From positions 8,866,001 to 8,930,000 of the forward strand of contig NZ_CP108055.1 in NCBI RefSeq assembly GCF_036174265.1: 64,000 nucleotides of DNA, given 5' to 3'. A program made the translations under genes and the position numbers. The DNA comes from Streptomyces sp. NBC_00285 (GTDB taxonomy: Bacteria > Actinomycetota > Actinomycetes > Streptomycetales > Streptomycetaceae). The notes under the pieces were generated by a model, which searched no databases, was not told the origin of the DNA, and worked only from the letters and a program-made list of their open reading frames with translations. Below, piece by piece: positions 1 through 9,165 of the stretch; position 1 is the stretch's first letter, and each line of letters starts with the position of its first letter.

Positions 1-1
1 C

Positions 2-427
2 TGGCTGGACGACCCGAACCTGGCCATGCCGGTCGTCGTCCTGCTCGGCGTCTGGCGCAACTTCGGCACGGCGATGGTGCTGTTCCTCGCCGGTCTCCAG
101 GCCATTCCCCAGGACGTGTACGAGGCCGCCGCCCTCGACGGGGCGGGCCGCCTGCGCCAACTGCGGCACATCACCCTCCCGCTGCTGCTGCCGACCACGC
201 TCATGGTCTCCGTCCTGCTGACCGTCTTCTACCTCCAGGTCTTCGACGAGCCCTATCTGCTCACCGGCGGCGGCCCGCTGGGCTCCACCGAGTCGGTCGC
301 GCTGTACACCTACCGCCAGTTCGGGGCGGGCGAGTTCGGGATGTCCTCGGCGGCGTCCTTCGTGACCCTCGTGCTGGTGACGGTCGTGAGTGCCGTCCAG
401 TTCCGACTGCTGAGGTCCCGCACATGA
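2..427 (+). CDS. Sugar ABC transporter permease, MalF/UgpA type (5' partial)
   Basis: C-terminal about 141 residues of a membrane permease of a carbohydrate ABC importer; the start lies left of the window. The EAA loop that docks on the ATPase is visible (EAAALDGAG, then ITLPLLLP), followed by two hydrophobic segments. It would form a heterodimer with the next gene's product. Its stop overlaps the next start as ATGA, so the two are translationally coupled. The solute-binding protein is probably just upstream. The substrate cannot be read from the sequence; the genes downstream suggest a sugar or glycoside. Confidence 0.93.
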   Translation, partial: WLDDPNLAMPVVVLLGVWRNFGTAMVLFLAGLQAIPQDVYEAAALDGAGRLRQLRHITLPLLLPTTLMVSVLLTVFYLQVFDEPYLLTGGGPLGSTESVALYTYRQFGAGEFGMSSAASFVTLVLVTVVSAVQFRLLRSRT

Positions 428-1251
428 CCACGACCCGGATCGCCCGTCCCCTGCTGTACGCCGCCCTGGTCCTCTGCGCGCTGCTCACGACCGTGCCCTT
501 CGCGTGGGGTGTGAGCGGCTCCCTGCGCAGCCTGGACGACATCCGCTCCGACCCGGGCGCCCTGTTCCCGCACCACCTCACCTTCGGCAACTTCACCCGG
601 CTGTTCGAGACCCAGGGTTTCGGCACCTTCCTGGGCAACAGCATCGTCGTCGCGTCGATCGTGGTGGCCGGCAACATCGTGGCGGCGTCGGCCGCCGGCT
701 ACGCGCTCGCCAAGCTCGACTTCGCGGGCAAGAGGCTCGCGTTCGGCGCGGTCATGGCCGCGCTGATGGTGCCCTTCACCGCGGTGTTCGTGCCGCAGTT
801 CGTGATCACCGTCGACGCGGGTCTCGCGGACACCCTGACCGGGATCGCCCTGCCCAGCGCGGCGCTGCCGATGTCCGTCTTCATCATGCGCCAGTACGCG
901 CTGTCCGTCCCCGACGAACTCCTGGAGGCGGCCCGCATCGACGGTGCGGGCGAGTTCCGGATCTTCCTGCGGATCTTCCTGCCGCTGGCCGGGCCCGCCG
1001 TCGCCACGATCACGATCATGTCGTTCCTCGCCTCGTGGAACAACTTCATCTGGCCGCTGATCGTCGCCCAGAGCATGTCGACCTACACCCTGCCGGTGGG
1101 CCTCGCCGCCACCAGCCAGGCGGCGGCGCACGTCACCGACTACGGGCTGCTGCTCGCCGGGGCGGTCGTCGTGATGCTGCCGGTGCTCGTGCTCTTCCTG
1201 TTCCTGCAGCGGTACTTCGTGCAGGGCATCGCGGGGACGGGAATGCGGTGA
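424..1251 (+). CDS. Sugar ABC transporter permease, MalG type
   Basis: Second permease subunit of the carbohydrate ABC importer, 275 residues, the normal length for the MalG/AraQ family. It starts with a hydrophobic helix after a short Arg-containing N terminus, has about six membrane segments, and carries the EAA loop (LEAARIDGAG, then IFLPLAGP) near residues 160-185. The start overlaps the previous stop by 4 nt and its own stop overlaps the next GTG start. No ATPase gene is present; in Streptomyces these importers usually share the MsiK ATPase encoded elsewhere. Confidence 0.95.
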   Translation: MTTTRIARPLLYAALVLCALLTTVPFAWGVSGSLRSLDDIRSDPGALFPHHLTFGNFTRLFETQGFGTFLGNSIVVASIVVAGNIVAASAAGYALAKLDFAGKRLAFGAVMAALMVPFTAVFVPQFVITVDAGLADTLTGIALPSAALPMSVFIMRQYALSVPDELLEAARIDGAGEFRIFLRIFLPLAGPAVATITIMSFLASWNNFIWPLIVAQSMSTYTLPVGLAATSQAAAHVTDYGLLLAGAVVVMLPVLVLFLFLQRYFVQGIAGTGMR

Positions 1252-2573
1252 CCATGACGGAGTCGATTCTGGACACCCCTGCGGGCACCGTCGTGGGACG
1301 CCAGGAAGAGGGCGTGCGACGGTACTTGGGCATCCCGTACGCCGAAGCGCCCACCGGAGCACGGCGGTTCGCCCCGCCGGTCGCGCGCGGACGTTTCGCG
1401 GAGCCCTTCGACGCCTCCCGGCACGGCGCCACCTCGCAGCGCGTGCCGCTGTACGCCACGACCACGATCCCCGAGCCCTCGGTGCCGGGTGACGACGTGC
1501 TGAACCTGTCCGTCACGGCCTCCGCGGCGCAGACGGAGCCCCGTCCGGTGCTGGTGTGGATCCACGGCGGCGGGTTCCTGGCCGGGAGTCCCGCGAGCCC
1601 CTGGTACGACGGCCGGGCCTTCGCCCGCGACGGCGTGGTCACCGTCACCGTCGGCTACCGGCTGGGCGTCGACGGGTTCGCCGCCCTGGACGGCGAACCG
1701 TCCAACCTCGGACTGCGTGACCTGCTGCTCGCGCTCGACTGGGTCCAGGAGAACATCGCCGCTTTCGGGGGCGACCCGGACCGGGTCACCGTCGCCGGCC
1801 AGTCGGCCGGGGGAGCGGCTGTGCTCGCCCTGCTCTCGTCGCCGGCCGGCCGGGGCCGCTTCCACCGCGCGGTGAGCCTGTCCGGCGGGTTCTTCGACAT
1901 CGACCCGCCGGACGACTTCCTCGCCGGGCTCGGGCACACCCTCGGGGTGCCGGCGACCCGCGCCGGATTCGCCCGCCGCACACCGGAACAGCTCCAACGG
2001 GCCGTCCTCGACCTGCGCCGCTCCGAGACCCTGGTCCTCGGCCCGGTCGTCGGTGACGACGTCCTGCCGGCACCGGTCGCGGAAGGGCTCACCGCCTACG
2101 GACGCGACATCCCGCTCCTCCTGGGTGCCACCGGCGACGAGTTCGACGCCGGGGGCCCGCCCGGGGACCGCGCGCGAGGCATCCGGGTCACGGACACCCT
2201 GTTCCGCTCGGCCTGCCCCCGCGCCGCGGCGGCCCGGCGTACTGCCCCCGCCGGTACCTGGCTGTACTCCTTCGAATGGCCCTCGCCGACCCTCGGCGGT
2301 GCCGTGCACTGCGTCGACCTGCCGTTCTTCTTCGACCTGCTGGACGCGCCCGGCGTCACCGAGGCACTCGGACCCCGCCCGCCCGCGGAGCTGGCCGTGC
2401 GGATGCACGCCGATCTCGTCTCCTTCGTCCGCGGCGGAACCCCGGCCTGGGAGAAGGCGACCGGCGCGCTCGGCGACCCGGCCCGCGAATACGGCCGCCC
2501 CGGCGCGCCCCTCGCGGCCGACACCCGGGGCGTGTACGACCCCGTGACCCGGAGGGAGGGGACGGCATGCTGA
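1248..2573 (+). CDS. Type B carboxylesterase (pnbA-like)
   Basis: Alpha/beta-hydrolase of the carboxylesterase type B family, 441 residues, slightly short for the family (about 490-510). The oxyanion-hole HGGGF is near residue 105 and the nucleophile elbow GQSAGG near residue 185. An acidic residue in GATGDEF and a His in GAVHCVDLP fit the catalytic triad. The start is taken as GTG 1248, overlapping the permease stop as GTGA; ATG 1254 is an alternative. No signal peptide is seen, so it is cytoplasmic. Between a sugar importer and a GMC oxidoreductase it may remove acyl groups from an imported glycoside; this is inference. Confidence 0.88.
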   Translation: MTMTESILDTPAGTVVGRQEEGVRRYLGIPYAEAPTGARRFAPPVARGRFAEPFDASRHGATSQRVPLYATTTIPEPSVPGDDVLNLSVTASAAQTEPRPVLVWIHGGGFLAGSPASPWYDGRAFARDGVVTVTVGYRLGVDGFAALDGEPSNLGLRDLLLALDWVQENIAAFGGDPDRVTVAGQSAGGAAVLALLSSPAGRGRFHRAVSLSGGFFDIDPPDDFLAGLGHTLGVPATRAGFARRTPEQLQRAVLDLRRSETLVLGPVVGDDVLPAPVAEGLTAYGRDIPLLLGATGDEFDAGGPPGDRARGIRVTDTLFRSACPRAAAARRTAPAGTWLYSFEWPSPTLGGAVHCVDLPFFFDLLDAPGVTEALGPRPPAELAVRMHADLVSFVRGGTPAWEKATGALGDPAREYGRPGAPLAADTRGVYDPVTRREGTAC

Positions 2574-3712
2574 TGTCGGGCCTGAACCAGAGCGCCGTAC
2601 GACGGGTCAACACCGCAGTGGTCCTGCGGGCGTTGGCGGTGTCCGCCGGACCGAGGAAGCTGACCGAGCTCGCCGCGCAGACGGGCCTGTCCCGTCGCAC
2701 CGTCGAGAGCGTCCTGGACTTCCTGGTCGAGGCGGGCTGGGTCGCGGAACTGGACCGGATGCCGGTCAGCGGCTCGGCCGGACGACCCGCCCGCCGCTAC
2801 GAACTGCGCGCCGAACACGCCCTGTTGGCCGCCGTACGCATCACCACCGTCGACGTCAGCGCGGTCGTCGCCGATGTGCGCGGACACATACTCGGCCGGG
2901 CGCACCGGCCGCTGCGCGCCTACCAGGACCCGCGGACCACGCTCGACGACGCGGCCGAACTGGTGCTCCGGGCCCTCGACGACGCCGGTGGCTCGGTGGA
3001 CCGGCTGCGCGCCGGGGCCATCGCCGCGGGCGGCGCCATCGACGACGAGGGAGTCGTACGGCGCCTGGTGCACACCACGCGCTGGGAGGGCGTGCACCTG
3101 CCCGAGGAGTTCGCGCGGCGCGTCCCGGTGCCCTGGTTCGCCGACAACGACACCAACCTCGGTGCGCTGGCCGAGCGTTGGCGGGGGGTGGCGGGCGACC
3201 ACGACAACGTCGTGTGGGCGATGCTCGGCAACAGGACCGGCCTCGGCATCCTCATCCGAGGGGCCGTGCACCGCGGTCTCGACGGTGCCGCGGGCGAGAT
3301 CGTCGAGGCACCGTCGATGCCGGCCGGCTCGGTCGAGGACCGGCCCGTCGCCGCACTCACCTCACCGCTGCCCGCCCAACGCGCCCTCGCGCGTGCCCGG
3401 TTCGGCGCGGCGAGAGCCGGTGACGCCGACGCGCTCGCCGAGGTCGACGAGTTCGTGGAGAACATCGCGTCGATCCTCACCACCCTGTCCTGGACGGTCG
3501 CCCCGTCGCTCATCGTCCTCGGCGGCGGCCTGGAGGACGCGGCCGACATCCTGCTGCCCCGGGTCCGAGCCGCTCTGCGGGACGCCCGCACCCCCGCGGT
3601 CGAACTCCGCGCCACCGCGCTCGGCCACGAAGCCCCCCTCGTCGGCGCGGTGAAGCTTGCCCTGGACCGCATGGACACCGAGCTGTTCGGCCCGCTCGTG
3701 CCGAGCACCTGA
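2567..3712 (+). CDS. ROK-family transcriptional regulator
   Basis: 381-residue ROK protein of the XylR/NagC regulator type. An N-terminal winged helix-turn-helix (residues about 15-65, with LTELAAQTGLSRRTVE) precedes a sugar-kinase-like fold. A C-terminal GGGLEDAADILLPRV segment matches the usual end of ROK domains. The strict ROK zinc motif is not clear. The start is ATG 2567, after a good Shine-Dalgarno (ggagggagg) and overlapping the esterase stop. It lies inside the catabolic operon, so it probably controls this operon in response to the imported sugar or a breakdown product. Confidence 0.9.
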   Translation: MLMSGLNQSAVRRVNTAVVLRALAVSAGPRKLTELAAQTGLSRRTVESVLDFLVEAGWVAELDRMPVSGSAGRPARRYELRAEHALLAAVRITTVDVSAVVADVRGHILGRAHRPLRAYQDPRTTLDDAAELVLRALDDAGGSVDRLRAGAIAAGGAIDDEGVVRRLVHTTRWEGVHLPEEFARRVPVPWFADNDTNLGALAERWRGVAGDHDNVVWAMLGNRTGLGILIRGAVHRGLDGAAGEIVEAPSMPAGSVEDRPVAALTSPLPAQRALARARFGAARAGDADALAEVDEFVENIASILTTLSWTVAPSLIVLGGGLEDAADILLPRVRAALRDARTPAVELRATALGHEAPLVGAVKLALDRMDTELFGPLVPST

Positions 3713-3743
3713 CCCCCCACAACTCCTCCTGATGGAGCCTCAC

Positions 3744-5276
3744 TTGACGCACGACCCCCGCACCGACGTCCTCGTCGTGGGCAGCGGCATCATGGGATCC
3801 CTCGTGGCCCGGCTGCTGCGCGACGGCGACCCCGGCCTGCGCATCACCATGGTCGAGGGCGGCACCGCGATCGGCAGTGCGCCCGGCCTGCATCTGCACG
3901 ACCTCGACGACCCCGGCCTGTGGTCCCGCTACAACGAACAGGTCGCCACCGGCATCCAGGGCATGTACACCGGAGCCGACGTGGTCCGCGAGGTCGCCGA
4001 CCGCCTCACCGACCTGACGCCCGGCATGTTCCACGCGCTCGCCTTCGGCCAGGACGCCGAGGCGATGCCGCATGCCGCGCTCGCCTGGAACGCCGGCGGC
4101 ATGGGCGTGCACTGGACGGCCGCCACCCCGTGGCCGGCCGGGGACGAGGTGTTCGACTTCGGTGACCCGGACCGCTGGACGGCCGATCTCGACACCGCGA
4201 GCAGACTGCTCGCCGTCACCCCCGCCGCGATCGGCCCGACCAAGGTCGGCGACATCGTCCTCGACGCCCTCAGCCGACGCTACGGCGCCCTCGGACCGGC
4301 CGACCGGGCCCCGCAGCCCATGCCGATGGCCGTCACCCCCACCCCCTCGGGCCCCATGCCGCGCACCGCACCCGGGACGATCTTCCCCGCGATCGCGACC
4401 GGGGGGGACCCCGCCTTCACCCTGCTGACCGGCACACTCGCGACGTCCCTGATCCGAGCCGGTGACGGCCGCGTCGCCGGTGCCCGGCTGCGCCGCGTCG
4501 CCGACGGCACCGACCACGAACTGAGCGCCGACGCCGTGGTGGTGTGCGCCGACGCGCTGCGCACCCCGCAACTCCTGTTCGCCTCCGGCATCCGCCCCGA
4601 CGCCCTCGGCCGCCGGCTCAACGAGCACGCCTTCGTCACCGCCCGGGTCCTCCTCGACCTCGACCGGTTCGGCCTCGACCTCGACGCCCTGCCCCTGCCG
4701 CGCCCCGGCGAGTTCAGCACCGACTCCCTCTGGCTGCCGCACAACGGCCCCGCGCAGCCCTTCCACGGCCAGATCATGAACCGCACCTACGTCGACGAGG
4801 GCGGCCGCCCGCTCGCACACTCCATAGGCCTGTCGCTGTACGTCCCCGTCGAGTCCCGCCCGGAGAACCGGCTCGTGTTCCCGACGGGCGAGAGGGACCT
4901 CGCCGGAATGCCGCGCATCCGGGTCGAGTTCGCCCATTCCGACGCCGACCGCGCGCTGATCGGCCGGGCAGTGGACGAAGTCCGTTCCCTGGCAGGTGAG
5001 TTCGGTTCCTTCGACCCGGAGACCGAGTGCGCGGTGCTGCCGCCCGGCTCGTCGCTGCATCTCACCGGCACCGTCAGGGCAGGCGTCACCGACGACGGCA
5101 CCAGCGTGTGCGACCCGGACGGAAGGGTGTGGGGCTTCGACAACCTCTATCTGGCGGGCAACGGAGTCGTTCCCACGGCGATGGCCGCCAACGTCACCCT
5201 GACCGGCGCGGTCACCGCGGTACGGGCTGCCCGTGCCGTCGCCGCGCGCGCATGTGAACCATCCGAGAGGAACTGA
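3744..5276 (+). CDS. GMC-family FAD oxidoreductase (pyranose-oxidase-like)
   Basis: FAD-dependent GMC oxidoreductase of about 510 residues. The N-terminal dinucleotide fold is clear (GSGIMGSLVARLL, then VEGG), and the C terminus has the GMC_oxred_C flavin/active-site segment with LAGNGVVPTAMAANVT. The overall layout is closest to pyranose 2-/3-oxidases, which oxidise a ring hydroxyl of free or linked sugars. TTG 3744 is preferred because GGAG lies 5 nt before it; ATG 3732 is the in-frame alternative but lacks a ribosome site. With the TIM-barrel protein two genes downstream this fits oxidative (keto-sugar) glycoside breakdown, by inference. Confidence 0.87.
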   Translation: MTHDPRTDVLVVGSGIMGSLVARLLRDGDPGLRITMVEGGTAIGSAPGLHLHDLDDPGLWSRYNEQVATGIQGMYTGADVVREVADRLTDLTPGMFHALAFGQDAEAMPHAALAWNAGGMGVHWTAATPWPAGDEVFDFGDPDRWTADLDTASRLLAVTPAAIGPTKVGDIVLDALSRRYGALGPADRAPQPMPMAVTPTPSGPMPRTAPGTIFPAIATGGDPAFTLLTGTLATSLIRAGDGRVAGARLRRVADGTDHELSADAVVVCADALRTPQLLFASGIRPDALGRRLNEHAFVTARVLLDLDRFGLDLDALPLPRPGEFSTDSLWLPHNGPAQPFHGQIMNRTYVDEGGRPLAHSIGLSLYVPVESRPENRLVFPTGERDLAGMPRIRVEFAHSDADRALIGRAVDEVRSLAGEFGSFDPETECAVLPPGSSLHLTGTVRAGVTDDGTSVCDPDGRVWGFDNLYLAGNGVVPTAMAANVTLTGAVTAVRAARAVAARACEPSERN

Positions 5277-5279
5277 ACA

Positions 5280-5891
5280 GTGATCGACATCGCGAAGGAA
5301 TACCGCGTGGCCCTGCCCGCGTGGATCGACGACGAACTCGCCGACGCGCCCGCCGTCGTGCCCACCCCCGAGGACCGGATGCGTCTGGTGCACCGCCTCG
5401 CCGACCGCAACTGGCGGGAGGGCAACGGCGGTCCGTTCGCGGCGCTCGTCGCCGAGCGGGAAACCGGCCGGATCGTCTCCGTCGGGGTGAACGTCGTCCT
5501 GTCCACCGGCGTCTCCAGCGCCCACGCCGAGGTCGTCGCGCTCGGCCTCGCCCAGACGGCGACCGGTAGCTGGGACCTCGGCGCCGACGGCCTGCCGTCC
5601 CATGAGCTGGTCGTCAACTGGCGCCCCTGCGTGCAGTGTTACGGCGCCACCATGTGGTCCGGGGTGCGCGGCCTGGTGGTGGCGGGGGAGGGCCCGGAAC
5701 TGGAGGAGATCACCACGTTCGACGAGGGCCCGCTCGGCGCCGACTGGGCCGAGCAGTTCGAGACACGCGGCATCGAGGTCGTGGGGGATGTCCTGCGGGA
5801 GGAGGCGCTCGCGGTGTTCCGCGGGTACCGCAAGGCCGTCGACGAGTCCGACGGGGTCGTCGTCTACAACGCGCGCGGGGGGACCGAGTGA
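5280..5891 (+). CDS. Zinc-dependent nucleoside/guanine-type deaminase
   Basis: 203-residue member of the cytidine/deoxycytidylate deaminase superfamily. The zinc site is complete: HAEVVAL (zinc His and proton-shuttling Glu) and PCVQC (two zinc cysteines). The spacing and the long C-terminal tail resemble guanine deaminase and TadA-like nucleoside deaminases. GTG 5280 follows gagagg and lies 3 nt after the GMC stop; the stop overlaps the next start. A base or aminated ring deaminase is unexpected in a sugar operon; it suggests a substrate with an amine-bearing aglycone, such as a nucleoside-like N-glycoside. The exact substrate is unknown. Confidence 0.85.
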   Translation: MIDIAKEYRVALPAWIDDELADAPAVVPTPEDRMRLVHRLADRNWREGNGGPFAALVAERETGRIVSVGVNVVLSTGVSSAHAEVVALGLAQTATGSWDLGADGLPSHELVVNWRPCVQCYGATMWSGVRGLVVAGEGPELEEITTFDEGPLGADWAEQFETRGIEVVGDVLREEALAVFRGYRKAVDESDGVVVYNARGGTE

Positions 5892-6850
5892 ATCCCCGGT
5901 TCGCGACGGACGTGATCACGTTCTTCCACCCGGGGTTCTGGGACCTGGAGTCCGCCGACGCGGTGCGCGCATGGGCCGCGGCGCACCCGGACCGGTTCTG
6001 GCAGCGGGTGCTGGACACCCTGGCCGAGACCGAAGTCACCGGTATCGAGCTGACGTTCGCGCCGGGTGACATCGGCTCGGCCGTGCGGGCCTTCGGCAGC
6101 GCGGCCTCCTTCCGGCGCGAACTGGCCGCCCGTGGTCTCGCCGTGGTCAGTGCCTTCATCGCCGACAGCGACGTCCCCGACTGGCGCCACGGCGACAACC
6201 TCCCCGCGATCGTCGCCGACGCCGAGCGCCGCGCCGCCTTCCTCGCCGAGGTGGGTGCGGAACTCCTCGTCGCGGGGCTGCCGATGCGCACGACGTACGG
6301 CACCCGCCCGCCGTTCTTCGTCGACGCCGCCTACATGGCCCGCATGGCCGACATCGCCCATGTGGTCGGCGAGGCGGTCTCCCGCCACGGGGTGAAACTC
6401 GCCTTCCACACGGAGTCGAACAGCACGCTCTGGTACGAGCGGGACATCGACCTTTTCATGGCCCTCACCGACCCCCGCTACGTCTGGCTGTGCCCCGACT
6501 CCTGCCACATCGCGCTCGGGGGCGGCGACCCGGTGGCTCTGGCGAGCCGCCATGCCCCGCGCATCGCCCTGGCCCACTGGAAGGACGCGGTCGAGCCGAT
6601 CACCGCCCACCTCACGGTCGACGACACGGTGTACGCCCAGCAGCAGCCCTACATGGCGGAGTTGGGCACGGGCATCGTCGACTGGAACGGCTGGGCGGGC
6701 GCGATGTCCCGTACCCCCGGCGCGCACACGGTCCTCATCGAACTGGACGAGGCGACCGACCCGGTCGCGGCACTGCGGTCGGGGACGGCGGTGGCGAAAC
6801 AGGCCTTGAGGAGCGCGGCGAGCTGCGCGAACGTGGGCGGCGGCGACTAG
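5888..6850 (+). CDS. Sugar phosphate isomerase/epimerase-like TIM barrel
   Basis: 320-residue xylose-isomerase-like TIM barrel (AP endonuclease 2 family fold). Likely metal ligands are the Glu in GIELTF, the Glu in HTESN, Asp and His in CPDSCHIAL, and the Glu in LIELDEAT near the C terminus. Relatives include inosose dehydratases, 3-keto sugar epimerases and the C-glycoside deglycosidase catalytic subunit. GTG 5888 overlaps the deaminase stop (GTGA) and follows ggggg. It is the last gene of the operon, so it plausibly acts on the keto-sugar made by the GMC enzyme. Confidence 0.87.
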   Translation: MNPRFATDVITFFHPGFWDLESADAVRAWAAAHPDRFWQRVLDTLAETEVTGIELTFAPGDIGSAVRAFGSAASFRRELAARGLAVVSAFIADSDVPDWRHGDNLPAIVADAERRAAFLAEVGAELLVAGLPMRTTYGTRPPFFVDAAYMARMADIAHVVGEAVSRHGVKLAFHTESNSTLWYERDIDLFMALTDPRYVWLCPDSCHIALGGGDPVALASRHAPRIALAHWKDAVEPITAHLTVDDTVYAQQQPYMAELGTGIVDWNGWAGAMSRTPGAHTVLIELDEATDPVAALRSGTAVAKQALRSAASCANVGGGD

Positions 6851-6932
6851 GGCCCTGAGCGCAACGGCGTACCGGCCGCATGATCGCGACCGTCTTCTGA
6901 GCAAGGGCCGCCGCACCTGCCGTACCCGCGAC

Positions 6933-6954
6933 TTTCACATCAGTGTCACCGGAC
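6933..6954 (+). promoter_or_regulatory. Probable PHO box (PhoP-binding direct repeat)
   Basis: Two adjacent 11-nt units, TTTCACATCAG and TGTCACCGGAC, resemble the Streptomyces PHO-box unit GTTCACC plus 4 nt. They lie about 95 nt before the start of a secreted phospholipase C, a typical phosphate-starvation gene. The match is imperfect (about 5 of 7 core bases per unit). Phosphate control is inferred. Confidence 0.5.
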
Positions 6955-7048
6955 CCTTCCCTGACGTTCGTTGCTCTTGGAAAACTCGCTGCGCGCACCT
7001 TCCGTCACGTTCCGGCCATCGATGCGCAGGATAAGAGGTCCCTCACAC

Positions 7049-9103
7049 ATGACCGACGTCAACCGGCGCAGATTCCTCCAGGTCGCGGGCGCCACCACCG
7101 CCTTCACCGCGCTGTCCAACAGCATCCAGCGCGCTGCCGCGCTCCCCGCCCACCACCGCACGGGGACGATCGAGGACGTCGAGCACGTCGTCGTCCTGAT
7201 GCAGGAGAACCGCTCCTTCGACCACTACTTCGGCTCGCTCAGAGGCGTCCGCGGCTTCGGCGACCCGCGTCCGGTGACGCTGGACAACGGCAAGTCCGTC
7301 TGGCACCAGGCGGACGCGAACGGCAAGGAGATCCTGCCCTTCCGCCCCGACGCCGACGACCTGGGCCTGCAGTTCATCCAGGACCTCCCGCACGGCTGGA
7401 ACGACGGACATGCCGCCTTCAACGGTGGCAAGTACGACAAATGGGTCCCGAACAAGAGCTCCACGACCATGGCGTACCTGACCCGCGAGGACATCCCCTT
7501 CCACTACGCCCTCGCCGACTCGTTCACCATCTGCGACGCCTACCACTGCTCGTTCATCGGCTCGACCGACCCGAACCGCTACTACATGTGGACGGGCTAC
7601 ACGGGCAACGACGGCCAGGGCGGCGGCCCGGTCCTCGGCAACGACGAGGTCGGCTACGGCTGGACGACCTACCCCGAGCGCCTGGAGAAGGCCGGCGTCT
7701 CCTGGAAGATCTACCAGGACGTCGGCGACGGCCTCGACGCGAACGGCTCCTGGGGCTGGATCCCGGACGCCTACCGCGGCAACTACGGCGACAACTCGCT
7801 GCTCTACTTCAACCAGTACCGCAACGCCAAGCCCGGCGACCCGCTGTACGACAAGGCCCGCACCGGCACCGACTACACCAAGGGCGAGGGCTACTTCGAC
7901 CGGCTCAAGGCCGACGTGAAGGCCGGGAAGCTGCCGCAGGTCTCCTGGATCGTCGCCCCCGAGGCCTTCACCGAGCACCCCAACTGGCCCGCGAACTACG
8001 GCGCCTGGTACATCGCCCAGGTCCTGGACGCGCTCACCTCCGACCCCAAGGTCTGGGCGAAGACGGCGGTGTTCATCACCTACGACGAGAACGACGGCTT
8101 CTTCGACCACGTCGTCCCGGCCTACCCGGCGGGTTCGGCCGCGCAGGGCAAGTCCACGGTCGACCCCGCCCTCGACCTGTTCAAGGGCAACACCAGCCAC
8201 CCCGCCGGCCCCTACGGACTCGGCCAGCGCGTGCCCATGCTCGTGGTGTCGCCCTGGAGCAAGGGCGGTTACGTCTGCTCCGAGACGCTCGACCACACCT
8301 CGATCATCCGCTTCCTGGAGAGGCGCTTCGGCGTCCACGAGCCCAACATCTCGCCCTGGCGGCGCACCGTCTGCGGCGACCTGACCGCGGCCTTCGACTT
8401 CTCCCACAAGGACGTGAAGCCGGTCGCCCTGCCGGACACCGACGGCTACGAGCCCCCGGACCGCGTACGCCACCCCGACTACGTGCCGGTCCCGCCCGCG
8501 GTGGGCGCGCTGCCGAAGCAGGAGCGCGGACTGCGCCCCGCCCGGCCCCTCAAGTACGCCCCGCACGTGGACGGTTCGGCAGACACCCGGGCCGGGACGT
8601 TCACGCTCACCTTCGGCTCCGGCGCCAAGGCGGGTGCCGCGTTCCTGGTGACCTCCGGCAACCGTACCGACGGGCCCTGGAGTTACACCACCGAGGCCGG
8701 CGCCTCCCTCTCGGACACCTGGAACTCGGCGTACTCCCAGGGGTCGTACGGCCTGACCGTCCACGGCCCGGGCGGCTTCCTGCGCTCCTTCAAGGGGTCG
8801 AACAAGACCGCAGGTCCCGAGGCCACCGCTCGTCACTGCGGCGACGACGTCGAGCTGACCTTCACCAACAAGGGCTCCGGCACGGTCCGTCTGCACGTCA
8901 CGAACGGATACGGCGGACGGGCGAAGACCTTCACCGTGCGGGCCGGCACCACCGTCAAGCACGTCTTCGGACTCGCCGGAAGCCGTCGCTGGTACGACCT
9001 CACGGTCACGTCGGAAGCCGACGCGGCGTTTCTGCGGCGGTTCGCCGGACATGTCGAGAACGGGCGTCCCGGGGTCAGCGACCCGGCCGTCATCACCGGG
9101 TAA
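7049..9103 (+). CDS. Phosphocholine-specific phospholipase C, Tat-secreted
   Basis: 684-residue member of the bacterial phospholipase C/acid phosphatase family. It begins with a twin-arginine signal (NRRRFLQVAGA) and an AxA-type cleavage region near residue 30. The catalytic domain opens with VVVLMQENRSFDHYFG and contains DENDGFFDHVVP; both are hallmark metal and active-site segments. Two C-terminal DUF756-type beta domains follow (residues about 510-600 and 605-680). ATG 7049 is chosen over upstream ATG 6971 because the Tat signal then sits at the N terminus. It cleaves phospholipid head groups outside the cell, likely to gain phosphate. Confidence 0.95.
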   Translation: MTDVNRRRFLQVAGATTAFTALSNSIQRAAALPAHHRTGTIEDVEHVVVLMQENRSFDHYFGSLRGVRGFGDPRPVTLDNGKSVWHQADANGKEILPFRPDADDLGLQFIQDLPHGWNDGHAAFNGGKYDKWVPNKSSTTMAYLTREDIPFHYALADSFTICDAYHCSFIGSTDPNRYYMWTGYTGNDGQGGGPVLGNDEVGYGWTTYPERLEKAGVSWKIYQDVGDGLDANGSWGWIPDAYRGNYGDNSLLYFNQYRNAKPGDPLYDKARTGTDYTKGEGYFDRLKADVKAGKLPQVSWIVAPEAFTEHPNWPANYGAWYIAQVLDALTSDPKVWAKTAVFITYDENDGFFDHVVPAYPAGSAAQGKSTVDPALDLFKGNTSHPAGPYGLGQRVPMLVVSPWSKGGYVCSETLDHTSIIRFLERRFGVHEPNISPWRRTVCGDLTAAFDFSHKDVKPVALPDTDGYEPPDRVRHPDYVPVPPAVGALPKQERGLRPARPLKYAPHVDGSADTRAGTFTLTFGSGAKAGAAFLVTSGNRTDGPWSYTTEAGASLSDTWNSAYSQGSYGLTVHGPGGFLRSFKGSNKTAGPEATARHCGDDVELTFTNKGSGTVRLHVTNGYGGRAKTFTVRAGTTVKHVFGLAGSRRWYDLTVTSEADAAFLRRFAGHVENGRPGVSDPAVITG

Positions 9104-9165
9104 AGCCGCCCGGGAGCCGCCGTCGAGGTGGCCGGATCGCGGGGGTCCCGGGGTACTGTGCCCCG

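Noticed and set aside
3510..5603. 697-codon minus-strand open frame
   Set aside because: It is antisense to the GMC oxidoreductase and deaminase, is rich in Gly/Arg/Val and matches no family. High GC produces such long open frames opposite real genes.
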